DNA from: Seriola aureovittata
Taxonomy: Eukaryota > Chordata > Actinopteri > Carangiformes > Carangidae
Direction of reading: 5' to 3'
Assembly (NCBI RefSeq): GCF_021018895.1
Contig: NC_079387.1
Span: 8,274,083 to 8,338,082 of the forward strand
Length of the DNA stretch: 64,000 bases
The notes below the pieces were generated by a model that was not told where the DNA came from, made no database searches, and worked only from the letters and a program-made list of their open reading frames with translations. Made by a program: the position numbers and the translations under genes. This document shows, piece after piece, positions 46,402 to 59,048 of the stretch; position 1 is the stretch's first letter; every line of letters begins with the position of its first letter.

Positions 46402-46532
46402 TACTATATTAGATTATTACAGAAATTGGATCACTAAATGAATACATTTCCTGCCTACTGACATTTACTTGACAGCAGCTAATGAAATATATTCATATAG
46501 TAATCCAATTTCTGTAATAATCTAATATAGTA
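46402..46532. mobile_element. 131-bp MITE with perfect 30-bp terminal inverted repeats
   Basis: Terminal repeats at 46402-46431 (TACTATATTAGATTATTAC...) and 46503-46532 are exact reverse complements over 30 bp and enclose 71 bp with no coding capacity. The outer ends are TA, which would suit a Tc1/mariner-type TA target, but the superfamily is not certain. The related copy in B is at 32786-32901. Confidence 0.85.
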
Positions 46533-47237
46533 ATATAGTAAAATTCCAAAATGTTTAATAAAACTGGCAAGCTTGAGCATGTGGGGCTTCTCCTGCTCTT
46601 CGGCTTACTTACTTACTATTCTATGAAATTTTATGCCTTACTATATCCTATTTTTTTGCCTTATTATAATGCCATAAAAACATAGTGTAAATAATGCATA
46701 CTGCTTGATTGTGAGACAGTATGATAAATATACACATTCTTAATAATCACTCGTCTCTTGGCCCTTTTATTCTGCACAGCTCCTCATGGTCAGTTTCTAT
46801 GTTTGCTTGGTTTTGTCCCCTCTAATCACCATCACTTTTATTCAGCATTTGAATGTAGCTATTGTGCACTCAGTCTATTCTCTATCACTGCCATGTTTTA
46901 TTTAATTTAACACAGTACTGCCGTCAAATGCGCACTTTGACTTGATGCAAATCACTTGCTGTCTAAAGAAACATCAAAACTCGGGAGTTTTCCAACACTA
47001 ACATGAAACAAACTCATTTCATGTTAAAACTGACTGAGTTTCTGCTTATTTCTTCACTTCATCACAGCTGTTAAATACATGTAGGAGTCCAAACAGAAAT
47101 AAATACAGAAACTCAATCACACCTCAGTAAAACAGCTGATTACAGAGTCACTTCAACTTCATCCCCTGTTCGATAATAACATTGCTCAATTCTAACAAGC
47201 ATGTTCAAAAAATTAAATACCCACGCGTCATCTCTAC

Positions 47238-47457
47238 CTGGGGAATGATGGACATCCTCTGACGCAGGTCGTGGAGGCCGATCTCTGACGTCAGGACGCC
47301 GTGTGTGTGGATCTCTCCCTGCGGCTCCCGACCTGACGCAGCGGGAACACACGGACATGAAACCGGCGGCTCCGTCCTCACCGTGTTCTCCACACGGTCC
47401 ACTGGACGTTTCCTATCAGCGTCACGGCGTAGGTCAGCACGAGACCCACCCCTCCGG
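47238..47457 (-). pseudogene. abcc4-like TMD2 and NBD2 exon remnants with deleted Walker A
   Basis: At 47457-47382 the minus strand reads VGLVLTYAVTLIGNVQWTV, matching the end of transmembrane domain 2 of ABCC4-type proteins just before NBD2. About 50 nt later an AG precedes 47332-47238, a shortened version of the 156-nt exon at 40019-40174. It starts GTCGGG and jumps directly to AGCCGCAGGGAG, so 61 nt including the Walker A loop are gone and the frame is broken. It then reads [18 protein letters not shown] in another frame. In intact genes these two exons are separated by further coding sequence and normal introns. Confidence 0.85.
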
Positions 47458-47473
47458 CCTCAAGTCCTCTCTC

Positions 47474-47474
<1 letters not shown>

Positions 47475-47555
<81 letters not shown>
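47475..47555. repeat. (CA)n microsatellite
   Basis: About 40 CA units with a short CGCG interruption near its start, followed by (CAAA)n at about 47583-47605. Open frames over it are artefacts. Confidence 0.97.
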
Positions 47556-47562
<7 letters not shown>

Positions 47563-47619
47563 AAAACATTGATGTTTTAGTAAACAAACAAACAAACAAA
47601 CAAACAATGTAGTGCCCTT

Positions 47620-48230
47620 AAACTTCCACCGGATGTCTGAAGAAACACAGAGAGGCTCCAAAAATAAAACAACCAATAACTACACAAACACTGATCTCTA
47701 ACAACAACAACAACATAGTATACTGTCTCGTCATCACTTTTGGTAAATAAGCACTATTGTGAATTGTGTAATGTAGTTACCCGTCATGCCTCCTTAGATA
47801 TACTTTTTACAGTCTATGAAAATGTTTGTTGTCTGAGGGCTGCTACAGGTGTTCAATGTCAAGTCCAGTAAGATACTTTAATAGATGCTGACAAAGTAAA
47901 TCATTTTGATTTTATTCATTTTTATCCGTGTTTTGAGCAGATGCTCATCATGACATCTTCCTTTATGTAGTCAATTTATTTTGTGCATTACAATAAAAGC
48001 TGTAAATCAGCATAATCATGTCTGTCAGCAACATTATCTTTAGTTAGAGACTGAACTGTGCAGTTTTCTACACTACACTGTTGTCAAGCTCCACATTATA
48101 TGCAATAAGTGACATGTTTGATATGTAGCCAAGCTTACTTCTTACCCACCTTAGCTCCACTGTCAGTTTTTGAATTTCATAAGCTTTATATTCTGGTCAA
48201 CGTTTCCATTTTTCTCTATATTTTGGACAG
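47620..48230. other. No gene seen
   Basis: AT-rich sequence with no supportable exon or recognised repeat. Confidence 0.6.
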
Positions 48231-48533
48231 GTGCCCCTGCGGAAACTGTGCAACCGTGCCCGCAGACACTGAGAACATCTGATACCACAGGTAGCATTCT
48301 CACTAGACACACTAATCAGTCATTTCTTTTCATTACATTACATTTATAATAAACCATAGCATTTGCCATTTGTAATTCACTGTAGGTTACCAGACGGCTT
48401 TGGGAGATCGAGGAAGAATTACCATGTATGGTCGGCCGTCCTGGGTTGGAGCCGCTCTGCCTCAATGTGTTCTGCCTGCACCATGTACCGCGCTGACTGC
48501 GGTACTTTACGGTTGAGAGGAATACACCAGTAC
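48231..48533 (+). pseudogene. P2X7-like C-terminal zinc-domain exons, broken
   Basis: Exon-like block 48231-48290 (after TTTTGGACAG, before GTAGCA) reads CPCGNCATVPADTENI and then TGA, where the family has a Cys pair. Block 48386-48533 (after CACTGTAG) reads LPCMVGRPGLEPLCLNVFCL. A one-base deletion then shifts to MYRADCGTLRLRGIHQY. The CxCGxC...C and PGxxPxCLNxxxL...YR.xYGxLR pattern is that of the zinc-coordinating domain found at the P2X7 C-terminus and in many fish multicopy genes. The stop and frameshift make it a pseudogene. Identification is by motif memory, not by search. Confidence 0.6.
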
Positions 48534-48732
48534 GTTTTGCTTCTTTGTAAAAACATATAGTTTCAATCTAAATAAAATGGAGTAACATACCCTCAAATAA
48601 ATTAGTTTAACTGCTCTTTCATTTGTAAACTTCTTCTATCAGCAGATAGTGTGCATATAATATATGAATTCAGAGTCATTTCTTTAGTAACCATCAAGCA
48701 TTTATTTACATCAAATGAGGCACTTATAATCA

Positions 48733-48938
48733 GTGATAATAAAAAACTGTAGAAACGCCACAAACCAGTACGTGGGTTTTAGACTGGCCCATGATAGAAC
48801 CGGGACACAGAGCTGGATATGACCTCCTTCCTTCTCAGGCCGCTCAAACTGTGCAATGAGGTCCTCTGCTGTGTATGGTCCCGGGTCAACAAAGACTTTT
48901 TCAAATATGAGCTCCACCACATTCCCTGTTTGATAACA
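48733..48938 (-). other. Unrecognised exon-like open block, minus strand
   Basis: After an AACAG acceptor-like site the minus strand reads GNVVELIFEKVFVDPGPYTA and continues EDLIAQFERPEKEGGHIQLC. The composition is protein-like and the frame runs over about 65 residues, further than expected by chance in this AT-rich setting. I do not recognise the family and it does not resemble ABCC4. It may be one exon of a dispersed multicopy gene. Confidence 0.35.
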
Positions 48939-48974
48939 CACAAAAGATTTTGTTTACATTTTTATTTATTTTTT

Positions 48975-50110
48975 AATTTTTTTAACCCTTATGCCCTCCT
49001 CGGGCATTTTTGTACATTTTTCTCAACTTTTTTTTTTGATTTGATGATCATTTTGGCTGTGTTACAGCTTGTGGCATCAATTTTTGCAGGAACTTTTCTT
49101 TTTAGTACAATTTTTGAAATCCAATGTCTTTTACTCAGACATGTCTTTTATACTCTATTGATGCATTTTGCACCCTCTGGACACCCTCGTGGCCAAAAAT
49201 GTACACGCACAAAAAACTGCTTTTAAATCATCATACATCAATATTTTTTTTTAATTTTTTTTCATAAATCAAATAAACAACTTCAAACGTGCTCAAAACT
49301 ACCAAACATTCTATCATTTTAAGGATTTTAACCCTTTAAATGCCAGTTTAATTCTTTGCATTATTTGATTATTTATTACAAACAAACACATAAAACTAAT
49401 TATTTTCCATATAATAAATAGTAGGGGGATGAGGCTTTGGTGGTGATTAGAGTCTTGGATATGTCAAAGATTAGCAACAAAATTGATTTGATTGCATTAG
49501 TATTTTTTACGTAGTGTCAGATTTAAAATTTACTACCCTCTGGACACCTTCGTGGCCAAAAATGTACACGCACAAAATCTGCAATAAAATCCTCATACAT
49601 CAATATTTTTTTCTGCTTTTTTTTCATAAATCACTTGAACAACTTCAAACTTGTTCAAAACTACCAAACATTCAATCATTTTCAGGATTTTAACCCTTTA
49701 AATGCCAGTTTAATTCTTTGAATTATTAATTATTTATAAAAAAACCCACCAAAAAGTAATTATTTTCCATATAATAAATAGTAGGGGGATGAGGCTTTGG
49801 TGGTGATTAGAGTCTTGGATATATCAAAGATTAACAAAAAAATTGATTTGATTGCATTAGTATTTTTTATGTAGTGCCAGATACTCCCTCTGGACACCTT
49901 CGTGGCCAAAAATGCCCCATTGACTTCCATTAAAACCACATTTTTTAATCTCACTGCCCTTACAGTATAAAACCATGCATTCCATTATGTCAGTGTTTCA
50001 TTTTGAAGAAAAGTAGTGATATTTGACATTTTTACTGTTTTGCACCATATTCAACCATTTTCCCATTGTAGGCCAATGCATGAAATTCTTGTATTTTTAC
50101 CTGTTATATT
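48975..50110. repeat. Tandem ~350-370 bp repeat, about 2 units plus flanks
   Basis: The phrase CCCTCTGGACACC followed by GTGGCCAAAAATG recurs at about 49172, 49539 and 49886. Between the occurrences lie near-copies of one block (CATACATCAATATTTTTTT, CCCTTTAAATGCCAGTTTAA, TAGTAGGGGGATGAGGCTTT). Several TTAACCCTT starts (48979 and 49329/49691 regions) are reminiscent of piggyBac-type termini, but no clear inverted terminal pair was found. Confidence 0.7.
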
Positions 50111-50148
50111 ATGGAGCCATGTGACTACCAGGGGGCCCCAAGAGTTAC

Positions 50149-50151
<3 letters not shown>

Positions 50152-50201
<50 letters not shown>
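50152..50201. repeat. (GT)n microsatellite
   Basis: About 25 uninterrupted GT units. Confidence 0.97.
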
Positions 50202-50202
<1 letters not shown>

Positions 50203-50344
50203 AAATCTGCAAGCACGCACTGATCATTTCAGGGGTGAAAAAAGGGCGTCTTTTGAGGGATGTGTTTCATGTGTCTTTGAAGAGGTGCTTGAGTAAAAAC
50301 ATGGCCTCCTTCCTTAGTACTCAAAAACAAAAACAACTGTTAGT

Positions 50345-50780
50345 GTGTATATGAAGAAGACACAAGCTTCGAGGGGGAGTCCGACACAGAATGACCACTG
50401 GAGTCCTCCACTTCTGTTAGTGCCTCTGATCCTTCCTCTGAAAGTGGAGAGGACACTGAGGATCCTGCCCATCCTAACACTGAGTTACAACGAAGAACAG
50501 GCAAGTCTGGTTTTCATCTCATGCCTAGATGCTGCGTTACATTCAGGCACCCACCCACATCAAGAGAAAATCTCCACTTGGCCTGTGTGAGCACACATTT
50601 TCTGATAGGTGGAGCGAGCAAATGAAGGAGAGGATGGACTTTTCTCATGTTTGGGGGGTTTGTAGACGGACACATATTACTGATAGAAAACCATGGAAAA
50701 GTGCATTTTGTATAATATGTCAAGTTAATATGTTAAGTTTGATGATAATTGGAATTTATTTTATGTCAGTCCGTTGAATC
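50345..50780 (+). pseudogene. Possible transposase N-terminal remnant
   Basis: One frame reads EEDTSFEGESDTE, a TGA stop, then LESSTSVSASDPSSESGEDT and EDPAHP. This acidic Ser-rich stretch is like the N-terminus of piggyBac-type transposases. Beyond about 50500 no frame stays convincing. Together with the TTAACCCTT motifs to the left it may be a decayed piggyBac-like element. This is a weak call. Confidence 0.25.
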
Positions 50781-50938
50781 TAATCTCTTCTAATTTCCCC
50801 TCTTTTGGTACTTGGATGATTTGTGTTCATTATTATGTAGTGACCCTGTTGTCGGGTTACAGGTGTGACACTGTGCAGCTGTGAGAACGAGCTCCAGGTG
50901 TGAGTGTGAATACTCGAGGCCGGTGAGCCTCGGCTTAC

Positions 50939-51823
<885 letters not shown>

Positions 51824-52019
51824 CTAGTAGAGACGGAAATTTAATGAAATGTAACAACAGGCCCCAGACTATTACTAACCGTGCTCCTCTGGATTCAGAC
51901 AAACCTGACCTTGTGCACACCTGCACAAATCAACCCAGCGTGTTGCTACATGTTCCCTCCCCCAGAACCCCGGGGGGAGCAGCCCCACAGACAGACACAG
52001 TGATGCCTGACCTGCTGCT

Positions 52020-52165
52020 TCACTTCCTGGTCTTCATACTTTACTATACTATGACTTCTTTGATGTTTTTATGCCTTATTAGACTATGTCGTTTTTCCAG
52101 ATTTTTGGTCACACCATAAACCGTTGTTTTTTATCACTTTTAAGGCCTTACTATACTAGCACCTC
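52020..52165 (-). repeat. Diverged minisatellite (TTTACTATACTATGAC-type)
   Basis: Two to three units related to those at 40680-40985 and, reversed, 20880-21125. Confidence 0.6.
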
Positions 52166-55100
52166 TTTCTTCTTCCTGGTGTTTGAAAAAGGAGACAAGG
52201 ATCAAAAATAAAGCATTGCTATCACTACATGCTGTTAACCGAGACTTCTTATTGAAACAGCTCTATGAAAATCTGTGTGTACATTGTCTTCCTCTGTCTT
52301 TGGAAGGCTGTTGAATTAAGATGTCAGGTCGATCAGGTCCAAGCTGTTTGACTCAACTTCACCTGCAGTGGTCTCCACTCGAAAGGCAGTGTTTTAAATG
52401 AGCACCTGAGTGGTTGAAGATGAGATGATTCCCAACAACTCCTGGCGTTTGAACAGTCAACCGTTTAACAGCATTTCAAACTTTATCAAAATATGTTTTC
52501 TGATTTATTGGGTGTTTGAAAGTGCAATTCATTATACTATCTGGCTATACATGTGTGTATGTGCAGATTGTTTGAGGAGTGTCATGCATGCATGCTTGCA
52601 ACATTGAATACACAGGTACAATGTATATCCTTTATTTGATGGTTTAACATGATAATCTATTGAAAAAGGAAGAGAAACATACAGAGATATACAGTAGAAA
52701 TCTAAGCCTAAATACATTTTGTGGCAGCACAGAACATTTCACATTCCATTATGGGACCAAGGCCATACAACACCTGAAGTCTTTGATGATTTTTTTTGTG
52801 ACATTTTTTTCTTTTTAATGTAGGCTCACATGGCATAATGTCATCTCTAACATGAGCAGTTGTCAGTTCTTGTAAGTGACTTTGCAAAAAAATCTTTTTT
52901 TTTTTCTTAAATCCTCCCAAGTTATGAATTGTAGTCGCATGCATGATAAACAAGTATCTAGAGCTTGTAATAGTTGCCTTCTCTTTCACTTTTCAACTGC
53001 ACTATGTAGTTTGGTAATAAAAAAGAAAAAGACTCATACAACTGCAAGAAGTTGTTTTAAATCTCACCACATGAACCAAACATAATACTTTAAATCAAAG
53101 TGAACCAGTCAGCCAGGAAGATCTTGCGACTTGCACCACAAAACAGTCATTTTTTAGCTTTAGTGTTTAAGAAATCTGTCCTTTTATATCTTATTTACAC
53201 AACACTGCAGCTTCATCCACTGCTTTGCATTTTATAGGTGCGAATTTTCACCTCCAAAGCAGCTCGAAACATCTTTGGACAAACTGGTTCAAAGACTTTA
53301 ACATCACTCCACCTTGAATGCAGGAGATCACGAAACATTTCTTTGTGCCCAAAACCAAAGCTAAGAGTGTCCAGGCAGAAGTGTAAGAGAATTTTAGAGG
53401 TTGCGTTTGCATACAGAGTCAATGGAGAGAATAGATGACGAGGGGAAAGAAAGAGCGACTGTTGCCAGCTAGCTTACAGCTAACATACATTTGGTACATT
53501 GCCAGTTTGAGGTGAATTCACTTGTAACTTGTGTTAAAATTCACTTCACTTTCTGGCTGAACACATTTAGACTCATTATATATGTTGTTTGATTTGTACC
53601 TTGAGGTGTTCGGCTTTGTTGGTCCCGGGTCATTTTTGCAGTTCACCCCATCTACACAGTAGAAAACAGGACAAGAAACCAGCAAAGCAGAGACTTGGCA
53701 TCACTTGAATGTGGAATCAACTAGAGCCCTATATTAATCAGGGTTGAGGTCAATCCTGCTTCCAGAAAGTAAATTGCTTTTGTGCAGCAACAATCCAAGT
53801 ACAATACATTCAGTTCTTAGTCATATATCAGACTGTACACATAAAACTTTACAATTTCTCATTTCAAAGTTAAATTGATCCCAACTCTGACTGCAAGTGA
53901 CTCTTCTCTCAATCACAACAGAACTCACCGTTATCAGGTAGCAATATTTTTTCTTGTACATGCACAAAGTAGTGGATGTATTCATGTATCTGTGACAGGA
54001 ATGCTTCAGATGTACATCATTGTCCATGATTTGTAACCGGCTGATTGCTCTGCAACCTGAGGTGGAATGGCACAGGTTATCGAGAGTCAAAGAGGAGAGC
54101 TATTTTTATCCACAAAACTATTATACGTTGACATTTGTCCATAGTCGAGCAAGCGGCACAGAAAATAAATGTTCTACCCACGCCCTTCCTCTCCCGAGCT
54201 CTCCTTATCCATTCCCCGTCTCTCTCTCACACACACACATGCACATGCACACACTCGTGTAACGTCGTCGCCTCCCTCTCTTTCCTCGTCACTCGCAATG
54301 TAAAGAATGGGCGTGTTACATTCTGATGGAGAAATGATGACCATGGCTCATTATCCTCTCCCTGAAGAATGGATCTGATACATTCAATGCTAGTATGTGC
54401 TTTTAAGTCAGCGGGCCGGTTCTTGTGGTCCGTCTGCGGAGTCAATGAAATCCATTTGCATGACTTGCTGCTGAATGGCAGAGCGTACAAGAGCTCTAAA
54501 ATGCAGAATTGAACATACATCGTGTCTAGAGTGGAACCTCAACATGGTCAGATGCTTGAGAAGAAATGTGTTCAGTAAAATGCTCAGAGACTAAACTGAT
54601 ATTTGAAACTGACCCATTGGTTCATTTGTTTTTTTTTGTTTTTTTTTTGCACTAAATAATCTGACAGTTAATAGCCAGAATGACAATCACAAAATGCTCA
54701 ATATTTGATCATTTTCATTTTGGGTTGTACACACAGTATATATATATACATTTATGTACACACACACACACACCTATGTACTTATGTACAAAAAATGGGT
54801 TTCATCCCTCCACGCTATCACTACAACAGAGTGAGTGTTGAGCAAAAGAGAGAGAACAAGACAGGTTAGGAAATCAAATGAATACCTGAAGACACAGAGT
54901 ACAAAAATATTATAATATTTCATGGGTTGAGGAACCGTGTCGCCCAAAAGGCCCTTGGCAGTTGTTTTAAATTAAAGTAAGACAGTTTTTAGAAGAAGTT
55001 TGAGAAAATTTGAGTGCAATTCTGTCATGCTATCACTTGAAGCGTGGTTTGCAAGAAGCTATAAGTGAAAAAAAATGGCAGTTTTACTCATATTTGTGCT

Positions 55101-55898
55101 TTTTTTCCATATCAAATGACCAAAGAGGATATTTCACTGACACTTTTCTTTGTCTAGAAAAGATGCCGAATAGCAAAAAATTCAGAACCTGAGTCACAGT
55201 CACAGACAAAGTCCTCAACTTTAAGTTATTGTGTTTGGGTAAAGGTTTACCAGATCAAGTATACTGTATATTATCGACACTAGAAACAAATACACATCAG
55301 CAGAGTTTTTCTTTTGTAAAGTTGTGCCATAACCCAAGGCGAAAAAGGAGTCATTACTTTCCCACTATGGCTGATCATTACATGCATTAATAGTGCATAG
55401 GGTACCAGTCAAACATACATCTGTTTGTCTAATGGATTTTTAGAAATTGCCTGCATTTATCTGACCTCCTGTGTAGTATAAAGTTTTCTAAATTATTTTT
55501 TTGAATAGAAAAATCTTTGCATCAACTGCTCTTGTGTTTTGTGTTTTTTGCAAATAATGTATTATTATTCAATTGCTGGCTTCGTATCTCTCTATTTACA
55601 CATTACCGAGAGGGAAAATGTTGGGAAATGTCACAAGTCCCAATTACAGTACATACTTCAGAAAATAAAAAGACCTCAATACTAAGGATTCAATGACCTC
55701 AAATATAAAAACAATTTATACGAGAACTTGGTCCAAACCTCAGTAGTCCTCCTCAGTCTTTTTTTTGTCTTGTGTTGTTGCAGTCTTTGACTTGACATAT
55801 TCCATCATGTATAAAAGCAACAGAAAAAGGAAGAAAAAGAAACAAAATGAAAAAAAAAAAAATCAAACAACATCACACACCTGAACAAAACAGTCCAA
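52166..55898 (-). other. Probable 3' UTR and flank of the GABA-A beta subunit gene
   Basis: Lies downstream of the beta-subunit stop codon. It is AT-rich, has no supportable coding exon, and carries minus-strand AATAAA signals (TTTATT on plus), for example near 52629. GABA-A beta genes commonly have long 3' UTRs. The left boundary with the repeat-rich block is uncertain. Confidence 0.5.
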
Positions 55899-58800
55899 TC
55901 AGACATAGTAGAGCCAGTAGACGAGGTTGAACAGTGAGAAAACGGAGGGGAAGATGATCCGTGACCAGCGGTCGATGGCGTTCACATCCGTCAGGTCGGG
56001 GATTTTGATTTTGAGCTGCGAGGACCGCCTCCGCAGGCGGCTGCGTTTCATCTGTGCGGCCCGGTCCAGAGAATGGCGGCTGGCGGAGCGCGGGCCGATC
56101 CCGCCGCTCTGCTTGCGGTACTGGATGTGCGACGAGGCCGTGCTGTCCAACTGCACCATGGACTGAGAGTTCCTAATGTCCGCCACGCTGGTGGTGATCT
56201 CGCCTCCTGCCACTTCGTTATGGATCTCCAGGGTGGTGAGCAGGATGTTCCCGTGCGGTTCCGCCTGAGTGGATAAAGAAATGACTAACTAATTAGCAAG
56301 GTTATGAGCAAATAAAAGGAAAAGCTAAAGAGGAGACTACCTGACGTTTTAAGGCACTCTCCCTCAAGCATTCCAGATAATGAAATGTGGATGTTATCCT
56401 GCCCTGCTGGGCACAGGGGCCCAAGGGGTCACTGGGGCCAAAGCCTCTGTTTGAGGTGACTGTTAACATTTCCTCTTGCAACGGCAATCAAACAGGCACA
56501 AAAAGACTCAAAACGACAACAAAGACACAAAGAACAAACAACATTTTGTCTATTTCAGTCTGGGGGTCTACGAGTTTTATCGCAGGAGGCAAGCCTGTGT
56601 CTCATAATACGACCACGGATCCATGGACGTCATGCTTTTGCTTTTAATTGTGAATCTTATGTCCTTTGTAATTCCTCCAGAAATTCCAACAATGCATTTT
56701 GTCAGACATTTAAATTACAGTTATATGACACTTGTCCTTACATGACTATTTCAGACAGATTTCCAAAACACTTAAAATCCTATTGCATCACCTTTCTGAG
56801 TGATTCTCCTGCACTGAAAAGTTCAAGTCTAGCAGTTTCTGTGAATTTCCACTGATAAATGATTCAAGAAATGTGAGAGATCTCTTTTTCTTCTGAATGA
56901 TTAAACTAATCCAAAATGTCAGGGTGAGAGACACAGAGTCACAGTGATGGCAGAGCTGTCAAAATGTCTACTGATTGGACTTGGGTGTCATGCCTCCTGT
57001 TACAACCTGTGGACCCCCCCCCCCACCTCTGAAGCGAGTGAGTAATGTTTTTCCCCGGCTGAATCAATATAAGCCCACATCATCACTTTCAACAATTTAA
57101 TCAAACCCACAGGAGATATATCATACTCCATGCCTATGATGTGAGCGCCACACAACAAATCAACAGTCATGGTCAATGGCGATCATTCATGCAAATGGAG
57201 CAGCTGAGGAGGTCCCACACTTCCCTTTTTAAAGTAGCAGGTTTTACCGAAGTCAAAAAGCAATCTTACGATGGGGGTGTCGAGACAAGTCTGTGTGTAG
57301 ACGGCCCCAAAATGCCGATGTATCAGCAGACATCAGCTGTACACTAGCTAGCAGCCAACCATATGTGTGGTGGGTGCTCAGGCTCTGGCTGATCTCAGAA
57401 CTCCTCAGGAACTACAGTTCAGTTATTTCCTCTGAAGGTTAAAATGTTTTCAACAGTCCTCAGTTTGCGCCTCCACTGGGTGAATGTGTTCCAATGTTTC
57501 CATTGACTTTAATTTACAGATTGCAAAGTCCACTGAGGCAAATTTGTGATATTGGACACATTTAGAAGGAAGATCACCTTCATGTGGTTCAGAGAAGGTT
57601 TTCGACATGCTAATCCAACCGTGTCAAAATACTACAATATATACACATTTCTGAGGAACTGTTATTTGACCAAGATGATAAACACTTTTCAAATCAAAAT
57701 GTCCATTTAAAAAGAATTGTGGGGGACCTCTGCAGTGACTGCCCACTCAAAGTCGAACTGATTTACAGCATCCTGACATGCGCAATGTCACTTTATGAAA
57801 GCTGTGTGAGAAATGTGGCTTTTAATGATGATTTGAATGAGAAAAGATCCACAGACAGCATGCATTCAGGATGAGCTCTGAAAGGAGAAACAAGTTCATA
57901 TCTGCAACACCAGTTTTGCAGTGTAAGACCGAGCATGAGCATCATTTCAATGCAGCGGAAACTGCAGTGAAAAAGTCATTGAATGAATACATGCCATGGT
58001 CGTCATTTCTCCAATGTCATGGAAATGTCTGTTGCCGCTTGATTCATTGCATGGATGGAGAAATATTTTTGCATTAAGGCAAAAGAAAGTAATAAAAGAA
58101 AGTAATAAAAAAAAAAAAAGAAACATCCATGTCAGCGGATGGCAATGGCAGAGTTGACTCAAGGATATTGAAGAGTCTCATTGAACGAACAACTCACCGA
58201 GCGTGAGTGGCGAAGACCTTTAACCTGATTGGACCGCTTTAGGGACGCGGTCCTACTACCTGCCTCCTGAGGAGATGAAAATATTCAGCCACATGTTGGG
58301 AACAAATACCTGAAGATTTATTATTATAATTTGTTTTTAAACCAACATATTTTGCCTGCTGAAGCCTCCACTGGGCAAACAGATGCCTATGAATAATGTC
58401 ATACAGTTCAATTATGCAGAACTTTTTCCTGTTGCTGCCTCTGCTGTCAAGAGCAGACGAAAAAGTCCATTTTAAAAATAATTGCAATGTCAAGGTTGTT
58501 TTATCATTGGTTTCCCGTTGGGAAGAAGAAAAATTAAGGAATTTGAACTTTGTCCACTCAGAGAGTCCCTTCTAAAGCGCTGTGCTGCAGCATGTTCACA
58601 CCAGAGTCATTCTTGTTTCATCATGGATCCCACAGACCACTGACAAAGATTATCTCTACAAAAATCCACATTCTCACCTTGAACCTACCACTTATTTAAT
58701 GATTCACTTAGACTTCTTAATTCAATCTTCAAGCATTGATAATAAGTCACCTGCACACCAAGGTCCAGAAATCACATCCAGCCTCCAAACCCCAACTCAC

Positions 58801-59048
58801 CCTTGCAGCGTCATACTTGGCTGCCCTCTCGTTGTTGGCCTTCTCCGCCTTCTCCGCGAGCTTCTTTTGCATCTGGGGGCCCCGCCCGAAGAAGATGTAG
58901 TTGACAAAGGCGTACTCGAGCAGGGCCAGGAAGACCATGACGAAGCAGCCCATCAGGTACATGTCAATGGCCTTGACGTAGGGGATCTTGGGCAGCGTCT
59001 CCCTCAGGTGGGTGTTGATGGTTGTCATGGTCAGCACCGTGGTGATCC
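55899..59048 (-). CDS. GABA-A receptor beta subunit (beta-3-like), last two exons
   Basis: Exon 59048-58801 (2 nt plus 82 codons) encodes [20 protein letters not shown] of M2, the M2-M3 linker, M3 ([20 protein letters not shown]) and the start of the cytoplasmic loop ([20 protein letters not shown]). Exon 56264-55899 (121 codons plus TGA) encodes the rest of the loop ([20 protein letters not shown], the [20 protein letters not shown] phosphorylation region with RRxS) and M4 ([15 protein letters not shown]). Phases join cleanly at AAR/AEPHG. The subunit forms pentameric GABA-gated chloride channels at inhibitory synapses. QKKLAEK and SSQLKIK favour beta-3 (or a fish beta-4 type) over beta-1/2. 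The ligand-binding and M1 exons lie beyond 64000. The intron 56265-58800 holds no gene. Confidence 0.93.
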
